Part shown: one piece after another, positions 16,966-23,553 of the stretch | Position numbering within the stretch: position 1 is the stretch's first letter | Layout of the letters: each line of letters opens with the position of its first letter | Assembly (NCBI RefSeq): GCF_027484505.1 | Contig: NZ_JAIXSV010000057.1 | Location: forward strand, 48,961 to 112,960 | Reading direction: 5' to 3' | Length of the DNA stretch: 64,000 nt | Source of the DNA: Asticcacaulis sp. | GTDB taxonomy: Bacteria; Pseudomonadota; Alphaproteobacteria; Caulobacterales; Caulobacteraceae | The notes under the pieces: model-generated | Told to the model about the DNA's origin: nothing | Database searches by the model: none | What the model saw: the letters and a program-made list of their open reading frames with translations, nothing else | Translations under genes and position numbers: made by a program

Positions 16966-17295
16966 ATGACTGACGTCCCGCCTCTGTCCCCGCACGGCTC
17001 GTTAGGCGAGGAGGCCGAGGTGACGGTGGCGACCGAGCGCCTGTTTTGCGAGGTGGTGAACGGGCTGCAGAATCCGCTGCTGTCACGGCAAATGGCGCGG
17101 ATGAATGAGATCATGCGACAGGTCCGGCCCTATGAGGCGGCGCTGATACCGGATCGGGCGCAGGAGCTGGACGCTTTAGCCAGGGCCTGGGCGGATCGGG
17201 ACATGGCGCGGCTGGAGACCCTGCTGCAGGCCTATTTTGACCGACGAAAGGCGCTCGTGCCGCAACTCGTGAACCTAATCAACCACCCCCATTAG
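16966..17295 (+). CDS. Small protein resembling a GntR-regulator C-terminal domain
   Basis: The 109-residue product has no N-terminal helix-turn-helix. Its helical region, LFCEVVNGLQNPLLSRQMARMNEIMRQVRPYEAAL and later LETLLQAYFDRRKALVPQL (key parts), resembles the FCD ligand-binding domain at the end of GntR regulators. It could be a truncated regulator or a stand-alone effector-binding partner of the GntR protein at 17468. The start at 16966 has only a weak GAGAG ribosome-binding site. It is transcribed away from the ParB-like gene and towards the lasso locus. The function is unknown. Confidence 0.5.
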   Translation: MTDVPPLSPHGSLGEEAEVTVATERLFCEVVNGLQNPLLSRQMARMNEIMRQVRPYEAALIPDRAQELDALARAWADRDMARLETLLQAYFDRRKALVPQLVNLINHPH

Positions 17296-17467
17296 CGGCT
17301 TAAACGGCCTCGACGTCGTTTTATGACATATTGATGACGGGGCCCGCTTCCACTACCATGCCGCGCAAGAGGGATTGCCGGACGCTGCCGATGTCAGACC
17401 GATCTGACGGCCGCGAGCGACCGGAGGCCCCCATTTTCAGCCTCGCGCGTGTGAAGGGAGCGGGCGC

Positions 17468-18076
17468 ATGTCCGTACAGGACTCTGTTGTAGAGACGCTC
17501 TATCTGGAGGTGAAGCGCGAGCTGCTCTCCGGCCGCATTCTGCCGGGCGAGCGCCTCAACATCAAAGCCCTGTGCGAGCAACACCGTGTCAGCAAGTCGC
17601 CGATCCGCAATATTCTCAACCGGTTGGTCGGAGAGGGCCTTCTGGCCGCTCAGGCCCATGATGGGTTTTACCGGCCGCGGGTGACGGTTCAGTCGCTGCG
17701 TGAGCTTTATAACTGGGAGCAGGACATTGTGCTTCTGGCGATCCGCGACGGTGGCCTGCCGCCCGCACCGCCAGAGCTGCCGCTTGAGCCCCTCACAGAG
17801 GAAAGCATTGAAGGCGTTCTTTCGCTGATTGCGGAGGGCAGCGGCAACACGGTGTACCGGGCCGCACTGGCCCATGTCTCGGCGCACCTGAGCGCTATTC
17901 GCCGCACCGCGCCCTCCCAGGCATTCACCCTTGAACCGGAGATTGCGGGCCTGCTTGAAGCCTTAAAAGAGACCAATCCCGACGCGCTGCGCCGGCGCCT
18001 GAAACGCTACTATCATCGACGCCTGTCGAAACTGTCGGACATTGTGGCCGACGCCTATCGGGGCCGGTCGCAATAG
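17468..18076 (+). CDS. GntR-family transcriptional regulator next to the lasso locus
   Basis: The 202-residue protein carries an N-terminal GntR winged helix: LYLEVKRELLSGRILPGERLNIKALCEQHRVSKSPIRNILNRLVGEGLL (about residues 11-60; only the pattern matters), followed by a short helical effector domain rather than a full FCD. The ATG at 17468 has a good GAAGGGAG ribosome-binding site. It lies 145 bp upstream of the first lasso precursor in the same direction, and the dyad at 18169-18202 is a plausible operator for it. Control of the lasso genes is inferred from position only. Confidence 0.78.
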   Translation: MSVQDSVVETLYLEVKRELLSGRILPGERLNIKALCEQHRVSKSPIRNILNRLVGEGLLAAQAHDGFYRPRVTVQSLRELYNWEQDIVLLAIRDGGLPPAPPELPLEPLTEESIEGVLSLIAEGSGNTVYRAALAHVSAHLSAIRRTAPSQAFTLEPEIAGLLEALKETNPDALRRRLKRYYHRRLSKLSDIVADAYRGRSQ

Positions 18077-18168
18077 CCTCTCCGACCCGGCACGTCCGCC
18101 ACGTGCTGAACATTCGGGGTATCCCGGAAGTATCCCTGCCAGAACACTCGTCTCAAGGGCGTAATTTT

Positions 18169-18202
18169 GAGTTGGCCATGATCCCCATGGCTTTTCTAAC
18201 TC
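18169..18202 (+). promoter_or_regulatory. Dyad upstream of the lasso precursor genes
   Basis: GAGTT (18169-18173) and GCCATG (18175-18180) face CATGGC (18186-18191) and AACTC (18198-18202). It ends 20 bp before the first precursor ATG. It may be an operator for the neighbouring GntR protein or a 5' UTR stem-loop. Confidence 0.5.
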
Positions 18203-18221
18203 AAACCTACAGGAGTGTATG

Positions 18222-18359
18222 ATGACCAAGCGTTCGATCACCCCGGGCCTCATTGCCCTTGGCACGGCCAGCCGGCAGACGAAAGGCGAAAGCCTTTATG
18301 AGAAGCCGGACGCCGGGCAGGTCCAGAAGCGCAATCAGATCGGCCCTTCGGTCGACTAA
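18222..18359 (+). CDS. Lasso peptide precursor A1
   Basis: This 45-residue precursor has a predicted 21-residue leader and a 24-residue core. The leader ends in QTK, giving the conserved Thr at position -2. The core begins at Gly1 and the ring acceptor is Asp9 (ring GESLYEKPD), so the mature peptide would have a nine-residue macrolactam. The tail starts AGQ and ends in PSVD. The xxPD-x-GQ pattern matches astexin-1 from Asticcacaulis excentricus. The start at 18222 rather than 18219 is chosen because AGGAG lies 6 nt upstream. It was too short for ordinary gene calling. Cluster context (B, C, isopeptidase, TonB receptor) makes the assignment strong; the ring residue is predicted, not shown. Confidence 0.88.
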   Translation: MTKRSITPGLIALGTASRQTKGESLYEKPDAGQVQKRNQIGPSVD

Positions 18360-18429
18360 GCGCGCCGGGCGCTGGGACGATCCATCGCCACGGCGCCTCC
18401 CTTTAACCTTCCAATCTCTGGAGTTTTCC

Positions 18430-18582
18430 ATGTCCAAACATGTGAAACCGCAGGTCTGTCTGACCGCTGGTGCGCTCTCCCTCGGCCGCGCCAGTCGCCA
18501 AACCCGGGGGCAGAGCCTGTTCCCGGCACCTGATGCGGGACAGGTCCAGTGCCGCGACCACCTCGGTCCATCGGCCGACTAA
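18430..18582 (+). CDS. Lasso peptide precursor A2
   Basis: This 50-residue precursor has a predicted 26-residue leader (ending RASRQTR, Thr at -2) and a 24-residue core with Gly1 and Asp9 (ring GQSLFPAPD). The tail begins AGQVQC and ends in PSAD. A single Cys at core position 15 is unusual for an otherwise Cys-free set and could permit dimerisation or modification. The ATG at 18430 has TGGAG 6 nt upstream. It follows A1 by 70 bp and shares the QT-x-G leader/core junction and the PDAGQ motif with A1 and A3, so the genes arose by tandem duplication and core diversification. Confidence 0.87.
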   Translation: MSKHVKPQVCLTAGALSLGRASRQTRGQSLFPAPDAGQVQCRDHLGPSAD

Positions 18583-18656
18583 ACCTCCGCGGGCCCAGCG
18601 GCGCACCCGTCGTCGCCGGGCTTATCCCTCTTCCTCTCGCCCTAGTGGAGACTATC

Positions 18657-18809
18657 ATGTTCAAGCCATCAAAGCCCGTTGCCAGCCAAAAGGCAGGCCT
18701 GCTCACAATGGGTCGCGCCAGCCGCGTAACCCAGGGTGAAGCCCCCTTCCCGGCGCCGGATGCCGGTCAAACTCAGATGCGTGCGACGCCCTGGCCGTCC
18801 GCCGACTGA
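18657..18809 (+). CDS. Lasso peptide precursor A3
   Basis: This 50-residue precursor has a predicted 26-residue leader ending RASRVTQ (Thr at -2) and a 24-residue core with Gly1 and Asp9 (ring GEAPFPAPD). The tail begins AGQTQM and ends in WPSAD; the Trp, Arg and Met side chains in the tail are candidate steric plugs that hold the threaded fold. The ATG at 18657 follows GTGGAG by 6 nt. Its stop lies 7 bp before the hairpin at 18817-18841 and 110 bp before the likely start of gene B. Confidence 0.87.
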   Translation: MFKPSKPVASQKAGLLTMGRASRVTQGEAPFPAPDAGQTQMRATPWPSAD

Positions 18810-18816
18810 GATCAGG

Positions 18817-18841
18817 AGGCGTGGTCACCGAGACCACGCCT
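18817..18841 (+). terminator. Attenuator-like hairpin between lasso precursors and processing genes
   Basis: AGGCGTGGTC and GACCACGCCT form a perfect 10-bp stem around an ACCGA loop, followed by the pyrimidine-rich TCTTCC. It would reduce transcription into B and C relative to the precursors, a known need in lasso clusters. Confidence 0.7.
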
Positions 18842-18919
18842 TCTTCCTACGCGCCTCGCCTGAATCATCGAACCCGTGATCGGGGTCCTGACGCTTCGCT
18901 TTTCAACGGTACAAAGCCC

Positions 18920-19594
18920 ATGGGACTGGTTTTTCCCTCACACGTACACGCGTGTCTTGCCAACGATCAGGTGGTGTTTCTCGACGAACGGGCGGACACG
19001 TATTCGGCCCTGTCACCCGATCTGCTTTCCCCCTTTAAACGCCTGCTGGCCGGCACCGCCACAGACGAGGACGCCGAGGCCGTCGCAGGCCCCCTCTTGC
19101 CTACTGGTCTGCTAACCCGAACAGCGGCCACTGGGGATAGGCTGGCGCTGGCGAACATTGATCGACCGACTGTGGGGCGCGCCGATGAACCCACGCGACT
19201 GACCTTCTCCAGCGACCTCGTAAAGGCCCTCTTTGCACGCTGGGAATGGTCGTTTCGCGCGCAATGGCAAAGACCAGACGGTTATTTTCCGGTCTTGCGT
19301 CGGAAAAAAGCCAACCTCATCAGACGGCTGAAAACCTCGCCCCCTCTGGAGGCGGCTGTGGCCCATGCTAAACCCATGCTCGATACGCGGTGGCTTCTGC
19401 CGACGCACGATAAATGCCTACCGTGGTCGATGGCTATGACGCGTTATCTCATGGACCGGGACATACCCGTCGATCTGATAATTGGTGTCAAAACGAAGCC
19501 CTTTGGAGCCCACGCCTGGGTCCAGTACCGGGGCACTGTTCTCAGCGATGTCTTTGACGAAGTCAGGCCCTTCACACCCATAGTTTTGATATGA
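18920..19594 (+). CDS. Lasso peptide leader peptidase B (transglutaminase-like)
   Basis: Protein B removes the leader peptide before ring closure. The 224-residue protein is a fused B1-B2 form: a PqqD-like leader-binding region (about residues 1-80, VVFLDERADTYSAL) followed by a papain/transglutaminase-like protease with Cys in DKCLPWSMAM and His in FGAHAWVQYRG, and a downstream Asp in VFDEV. The frame continues upstream to a GTG at 18821, but that codon lies inside the attenuator hairpin, so the ATG at 18920 is preferred and gives the usual length. The stop overlaps the cyclase start by 4 bp (ATGA), implying coupled translation. Confidence 0.88.
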   Translation: MGLVFPSHVHACLANDQVVFLDERADTYSALSPDLLSPFKRLLAGTATDEDAEAVAGPLLPTGLLTRTAATGDRLALANIDRPTVGRADEPTRLTFSSDLVKALFARWEWSFRAQWQRPDGYFPVLRRKKANLIRRLKTSPPLEAAVAHAKPMLDTRWLLPTHDKCLPWSMAMTRYLMDRDIPVDLIIGVKTKPFGAHAWVQYRGTVLSDVFDEVRPFTPIVLI

Positions 19595-21348
19595 CCATGG
19601 CCCCGCGATTTATCGGCCTCGTTTCCGACGATGGTGACGCCCATGCCCATCTCCGCGACCGATTGAAGGGGGGACAATGGCAATGCGTGTGCGCCAGTAA
19701 GCGCTTGTCCGCATTTACTAATGGTGCCGACATCGGGCTGCCACTGGCTGATCAATCGGGGGCGGTTGCCGGACACCTCTTCAACCGGCCTGACTTTCAG
19801 GTGGTGACGACACTTGACAATCCGTTTTCCCAGAAGATCGTTGAGACTCAGGGTCGGTTGCTGGTCACAGCCTGCTGGGGCGGATACGTCGCTTTTGTCA
19901 CTGACGCTGACGGACACACGATCCATGTCTTGCGCGATCCCTCTGGCGCGATGCCGTGCGTCTACACCCAGAGTCGGCAGGACTGGATCTTCGCATCAGA
20001 TATAACGGCGCTTTCGCTTGCCTCCCAACAGAGCCCGACGGTCGATACGGCGGCCCTGGCACGGTTTTTAAAGTCTTATGACCTGAGAGACGCTCGGACG
20101 TGTCTGAGCGGAATCGAGGAATTGCTGGCGGGGTTTCGACTGAGCGTCGGGGCTCGCGGACAAGGTCTCACCGCTATCTGGTCACCGTGGGACTTTGTTG
20201 AACCCTTGTCCGAAACCTCTCCTGAGGACCTCGCGTCAGACCTTCGCACCGTCGTTTTGGCCTGTGTGAATGCCTGGGCCGGGCGTTTCGCTCACACCCT
20301 CCTGTCCGTGTCGGGCGGGCTCGATTCATCCATTCTGACCGCCTGCCTCAAAACGGGTGGCCATAGGACGAGCTACCTCACCCTCGCCACCAATGAGGCG
20401 GTTGGAGACGAACGCGCCTATGCCCGCGTCCTCGCAGCGCATTTGAAGGTCGAGATCACGGAAGCCCATTACGATATGGCCGATATCGACGTGACCCGCT
20501 CCAGCGCTTCTCATCTCCCGCGGCCGGTTCAGTACGCCTATGGACAGGGCGAACATGCCGCAAAGTTGCGGATCGTTCGAGAGAGAGACATAGACGCCCT
20601 GATGACAGGCATTGGGGGTGACAATGTTTTTTGCAGCATGCATTCTGGCACCCCACTGGTTGACAGCGTGTACGCGCGGGGGCTGAATACCGAAAGCCTC
20701 GGAACACTCATGGACATCTGCGCCCTGACAGGTGCCAGTGTCTTGGAGATTGGAGGCCTGGCCATCGAGAAGGCGCTCGCAGGCAACCGTCCCTATCGCT
20801 GGCTATACGACGACTCTTTTCTGCATCCCGACGTCGTCGCCCAGGCAGACCGGATCAGCGGCCACCCCTGGCTCACGCCGCCGAAGGGGGCCTTGCCCGG
20901 CAAGGCTGCGCATATCGTCAAACTCGTCCGCATTCAGGGAACGATCGACGGGTTTTCACGTGACGACACGCCGCCGCAGATAAATCCATTGCTGTCGCAG
21001 CCCATTGTCGAGGCTTGTCTACGGATACCCACCTGGGAATGGGTCCGCGGCGGACGTGACCGGAGTATCGCGCGGCTGGCGTTCGCGGGTGATCTACCGG
21101 CGGAGATTGTTCAACGGCGATCCAAGGGCGGTCCCGATAGCTTTGCCTTCGACATTATAGACCGGAATCGCCGCGTACTCTGTGATCGGCTCGTCAACGG
21201 CGAACTCCGTCGCCTGCGGCTTATCGACCCCGTCGCCATCCACGACGCCCTGGATCCGGAGCGCGCCATCGATCCCATGCAATACCTGCGCCTGTCGGGA
21301 CTAGCCGAAGCCGAAGCCTGGGTACGACATTGGGGCACGAAACCCTGA
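19591..21348 (+). CDS. Lasso peptide cyclase C (asparagine synthetase-like)
   Basis: Protein C activates the side-chain carboxylate of the ring Asp with ATP and forms the isopeptide bond to Gly1 around the threaded tail. The 585-residue protein has an N-terminal Ntn-like domain lacking the catalytic Cys2 of true asparagine synthetases and a C-terminal synthetase domain with the pyrophosphate loop LLSVSGGLDSSILTACL (about residues 238-254). It ends 54 bp before the convergent isopeptidase gene; a hairpin between them can terminate both transcripts. Cluster context excludes ordinary asparagine synthetase. Confidence 0.92.
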   Translation: MTMAPRFIGLVSDDGDAHAHLRDRLKGGQWQCVCASKRLSAFTNGADIGLPLADQSGAVAGHLFNRPDFQVVTTLDNPFSQKIVETQGRLLVTACWGGYVAFVTDADGHTIHVLRDPSGAMPCVYTQSRQDWIFASDITALSLASQQSPTVDTAALARFLKSYDLRDARTCLSGIEELLAGFRLSVGARGQGLTAIWSPWDFVEPLSETSPEDLASDLRTVVLACVNAWAGRFAHTLLSVSGGLDSSILTACLKTGGHRTSYLTLATNEAVGDERAYARVLAAHLKVEITEAHYDMADIDVTRSSASHLPRPVQYAYGQGEHAAKLRIVRERDIDALMTGIGGDNVFCSMHSGTPLVDSVYARGLNTESLGTLMDICALTGASVLEIGGLAIEKALAGNRPYRWLYDDSFLHPDVVAQADRISGHPWLTPPKGALPGKAAHIVKLVRIQGTIDGFSRDDTPPQINPLLSQPIVEACLRIPTWEWVRGGRDRSIARLAFAGDLPAEIVQRRSKGGPDSFAFDIIDRNRRVLCDRLVNGELRRLRLIDPVAIHDALDPERAIDPMQYLRLSGLAEAEAWVRHWGTKP

Positions 21349-21356
21349 GAAAAGGC

Positions 21357-21387
21357 GGCCCCATTTCTGAACACACGAAATGGGACC
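21357..21387. terminator. Hairpin between convergent cyclase and isopeptidase genes
   Basis: GGCCCCATTTC (21357-21367) pairs with GAAATGGGACC (21377-21387) with a single mismatch and a 9-nt loop. It could end transcription from either side, although there is no strong T run. Confidence 0.6.
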
Positions 21388-21401
21388 GCAACGAGCGTCG
21401 G

Positions 21402-23552
21402 CTACTGCCCCGGAGATGCGCTCGTCATTGCCGCCGAAGCCGCCGCCTTCAAGGCGCGCCAACGACGATATTGATCCGCTTTTGACGGCGTGTCGTCTTC
21501 GAAACCCATAAGCCAGAACCGCAGCCAATCGACGTTGCGTTGATAGATCGCCGCGCGATGGGCGGGTTGAATTTTGACGTGGAATTCATCCGGGTAGACG
21601 ACAAGCTCGATGGGCGTGCCCGCGTCTTTCAAGGCACTGTAAGCGGTCAAAGCTCCCAGATACTCCCGGTCGGGCATCTGCAACAGGATCGGCGTCTTCA
21701 CCTGATCGACGTTGTAGAGCAAAGCTGCCGGTTTCCAGAACGCCTCGGCGCGGTCACCGGCCGCGGGATAACCCATCTTGCGAAACCACTGGGCGTTGGA
21801 GGGACTGTTCAGGGTTATCATGCCCGTGATGTCCTCGCAGCAGGAGCTTAAGATGGCAGCCGCAAAGCGAGGCCCATGGATAAGCGCGAACTGCGCGGTA
21901 GACGCGCCGTCACTCAGACCGGTGATCCCTATCCGGTCGGGATCCACTACGCCCATATTGATGACCCGTTGCAGCCCCGTTTCGAGGGAGGACTGGACAC
22001 TGCGTCTATCGGCCCAATCCTGAAATCCCGCGCGGTTGGCCTCGTCGGGTGATTTTACACCCTCGACCCAACCCACATCCTGCGGTCGCTGAAAACTCAG
22101 AACCGCAAACCCCTGCTCTGCCAGAAGCCAGATCGGGTACTCATCCCCGGTCCCACCGCGCAGAAACCCGCGGGTGATGTACTGAACAATGACCAGAGGA
22201 TGTCTGTCACCCGGTCGATGGTTGCGGGGCAGCACGAGATCGCTGTAGGTCGCAATACCTCGGTCATTTGTCCAACGCAGGCGCTGAACGCTGCCGAGGG
22301 CGATGGTTTGAAAGTCAGGGTTTGGATCAAACAGCGGGGTCCTCGCCCCATTGCCTAGGTCAACCGAGATCAGACGGCGCGGCTGCTTCGAGGCTTCATG
22401 GCCACATATCAGGCGATCGCTGACCAACTGGCAGCCAAAAAGAACGTCTTCCGTCTCCAGGATAAGTCTGGGTTTGGCCTGATGGCGTGTCCACTGCACC
22501 AGCCGTGTCCGGCTATCCCCCGGCCGGCGTGAGAGAAATACGAGGCGATTTTCATCCCGCCACCACAGGTCGGCGATCTCCGAACAGAGCGGGTCGCGGC
22601 AGACGTCGCTTGCCGCGCCAGCACGCGTCACCTGAAGCTCTGTCGGTGACGTCAGTTCCTCCGGTCGCAAAGCCACAACCGATGCGGCCTGGTCGCCCTG
22701 AACCCGTGTCAACCGCGTGGCGCCCGTCCATGATGGCAGGCCCGGTGGCCGAAGTCTGGCCCTCTCTTCGGCTGAGGCTGGCCGAACCGTCTTCGTCTCG
22801 AGCTCAATGACAAAGACATCGCGCACAATCGGCTCCTTGAGCTGAGGGATGCTCCCCTCGCCCGGTATTGATGCGTCGTCGAAAATGTAACCCTCGCGTC
22901 CAGCGACCATAAGGTCCGCCTGCGCCTGCTTGAGAGTCGGACGACCTACAACCACAAGCGTCTGGCCGGCCTCACCCCAGTCAAAACTCTCAGGGTCGAA
23001 GGGCAATTCGGCCGCTGGGCCGGCGTCGCTTCCGTCCGCGTGAACGCGCCAGAGGCGGATCGTCCCGTTTTCTTTGCGCAGATAGGCGAGCCATTGTCCG
23101 TCCGGGGACCACTTCGGTGGGTCACTGACCAGCACGCCCGAGGGCACGGCGGCGATCCCCCGCCCGCTGCTGGGCAAGGTGAGGTACTCTCCGCCTTTAT
23201 CAATAACCACGGGCGATCCGCTCGGGTCCAAAGGCTGGATCACGATTGCGAAACAGTGCGCGTTTTGGCTTGGATCGGCGCGGCGCAGCTGGAGGGCTAT
23301 GCGGTCCTGTTCGGGTGAGACGGTGAACAGCTTGTCCGGAATATTGGGATGGCCGGGCGGCCCAAAATCGCGCAGACGCAGCAGATCATCGGCCACGATG
23401 CCGCGCGCGACCGCTGGCACCGACCGGGAACCCGTGGGCAGGAGGGCATCGCAGACATCCGCAAACGCTCCCCCGCTCCAGACCAAAGCGCTGCCGATCG
23501 TCAGAGCGGATATCCCCGCTCTGACGTTACAATGAGATAAGTTTCGAGACAT
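21402..23552 (-). CDS. Lasso peptide isopeptidase (AtxE2-like, S9 prolyl-oligopeptidase fold)
   Basis: Lasso isopeptidases hydrolyse the isopeptide bond and linearise the imported lasso peptide. The 716-residue precursor has a signal peptide ending near GGAFA (about residue 31). A beta-propeller-like N-terminal part is followed by an alpha/beta-hydrolase domain with the nucleophile in GLSDGAS (about residue 543), an acidic residue in the DQVKTPILLQMPDREY region and His in DEFHVKIQPAHR. It begins 1 bp after the TonB receptor gene stop, so the two are co-transcribed. Together with A-B-C this fits the import-and-linearise model for caulobacterial lasso peptides. Specificity for these three peptides is inferred from linkage. 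Confidence 0.88.
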   Translation of the reverse strand: MSRNLSHCNVRAGISALTIGSALVWSGGAFADVCDALLPTGSRSVPAVARGIVADDLLRLRDFGPPGHPNIPDKLFTVSPEQDRIALQLRRADPSQNAHCFAIVIQPLDPSGSPVVIDKGGEYLTLPSSGRGIAAVPSGVLVSDPPKWSPDGQWLAYLRKENGTIRLWRVHADGSDAGPAAELPFDPESFDWGEAGQTLVVVGRPTLKQAQADLMVAGREGYIFDDASIPGEGSIPQLKEPIVRDVFVIELETKTVRPASAEERARLRPPGLPSWTGATRLTRVQGDQAASVVALRPEELTSPTELQVTRAGAASDVCRDPLCSEIADLWWRDENRLVFLSRRPGDSRTRLVQWTRHQAKPRLILETEDVLFGCQLVSDRLICGHEASKQPRRLISVDLGNGARTPLFDPNPDFQTIALGSVQRLRWTNDRGIATYSDLVLPRNHRPGDRHPLVIVQYITRGFLRGGTGDEYPIWLLAEQGFAVLSFQRPQDVGWVEGVKSPDEANRAGFQDWADRRSVQSSLETGLQRVINMGVVDPDRIGITGLSDGASTAQFALIHGPRFAAAILSSCCEDITGMITLNSPSNAQWFRKMGYPAAGDRAEAFWKPAALLYNVDQVKTPILLQMPDREYLGALTAYSALKDAGTPIELVVYPDEFHVKIQPAHRAAIYQRNVDWLRFWLMGFEDDTPSKADQYRRWRALKAAASAAMTSASPGQ

Positions 23553-23553
23553 G

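Noticed and set aside
18821..18919. The 33-residue N-terminal extension of lasso protein B from GTG 18821
   Set aside because: The GTG lies inside a perfect hairpin 1 nt after AGGAGG, too close for initiation. The segment is not B-like and the ATG at 18920 gives the normal length.
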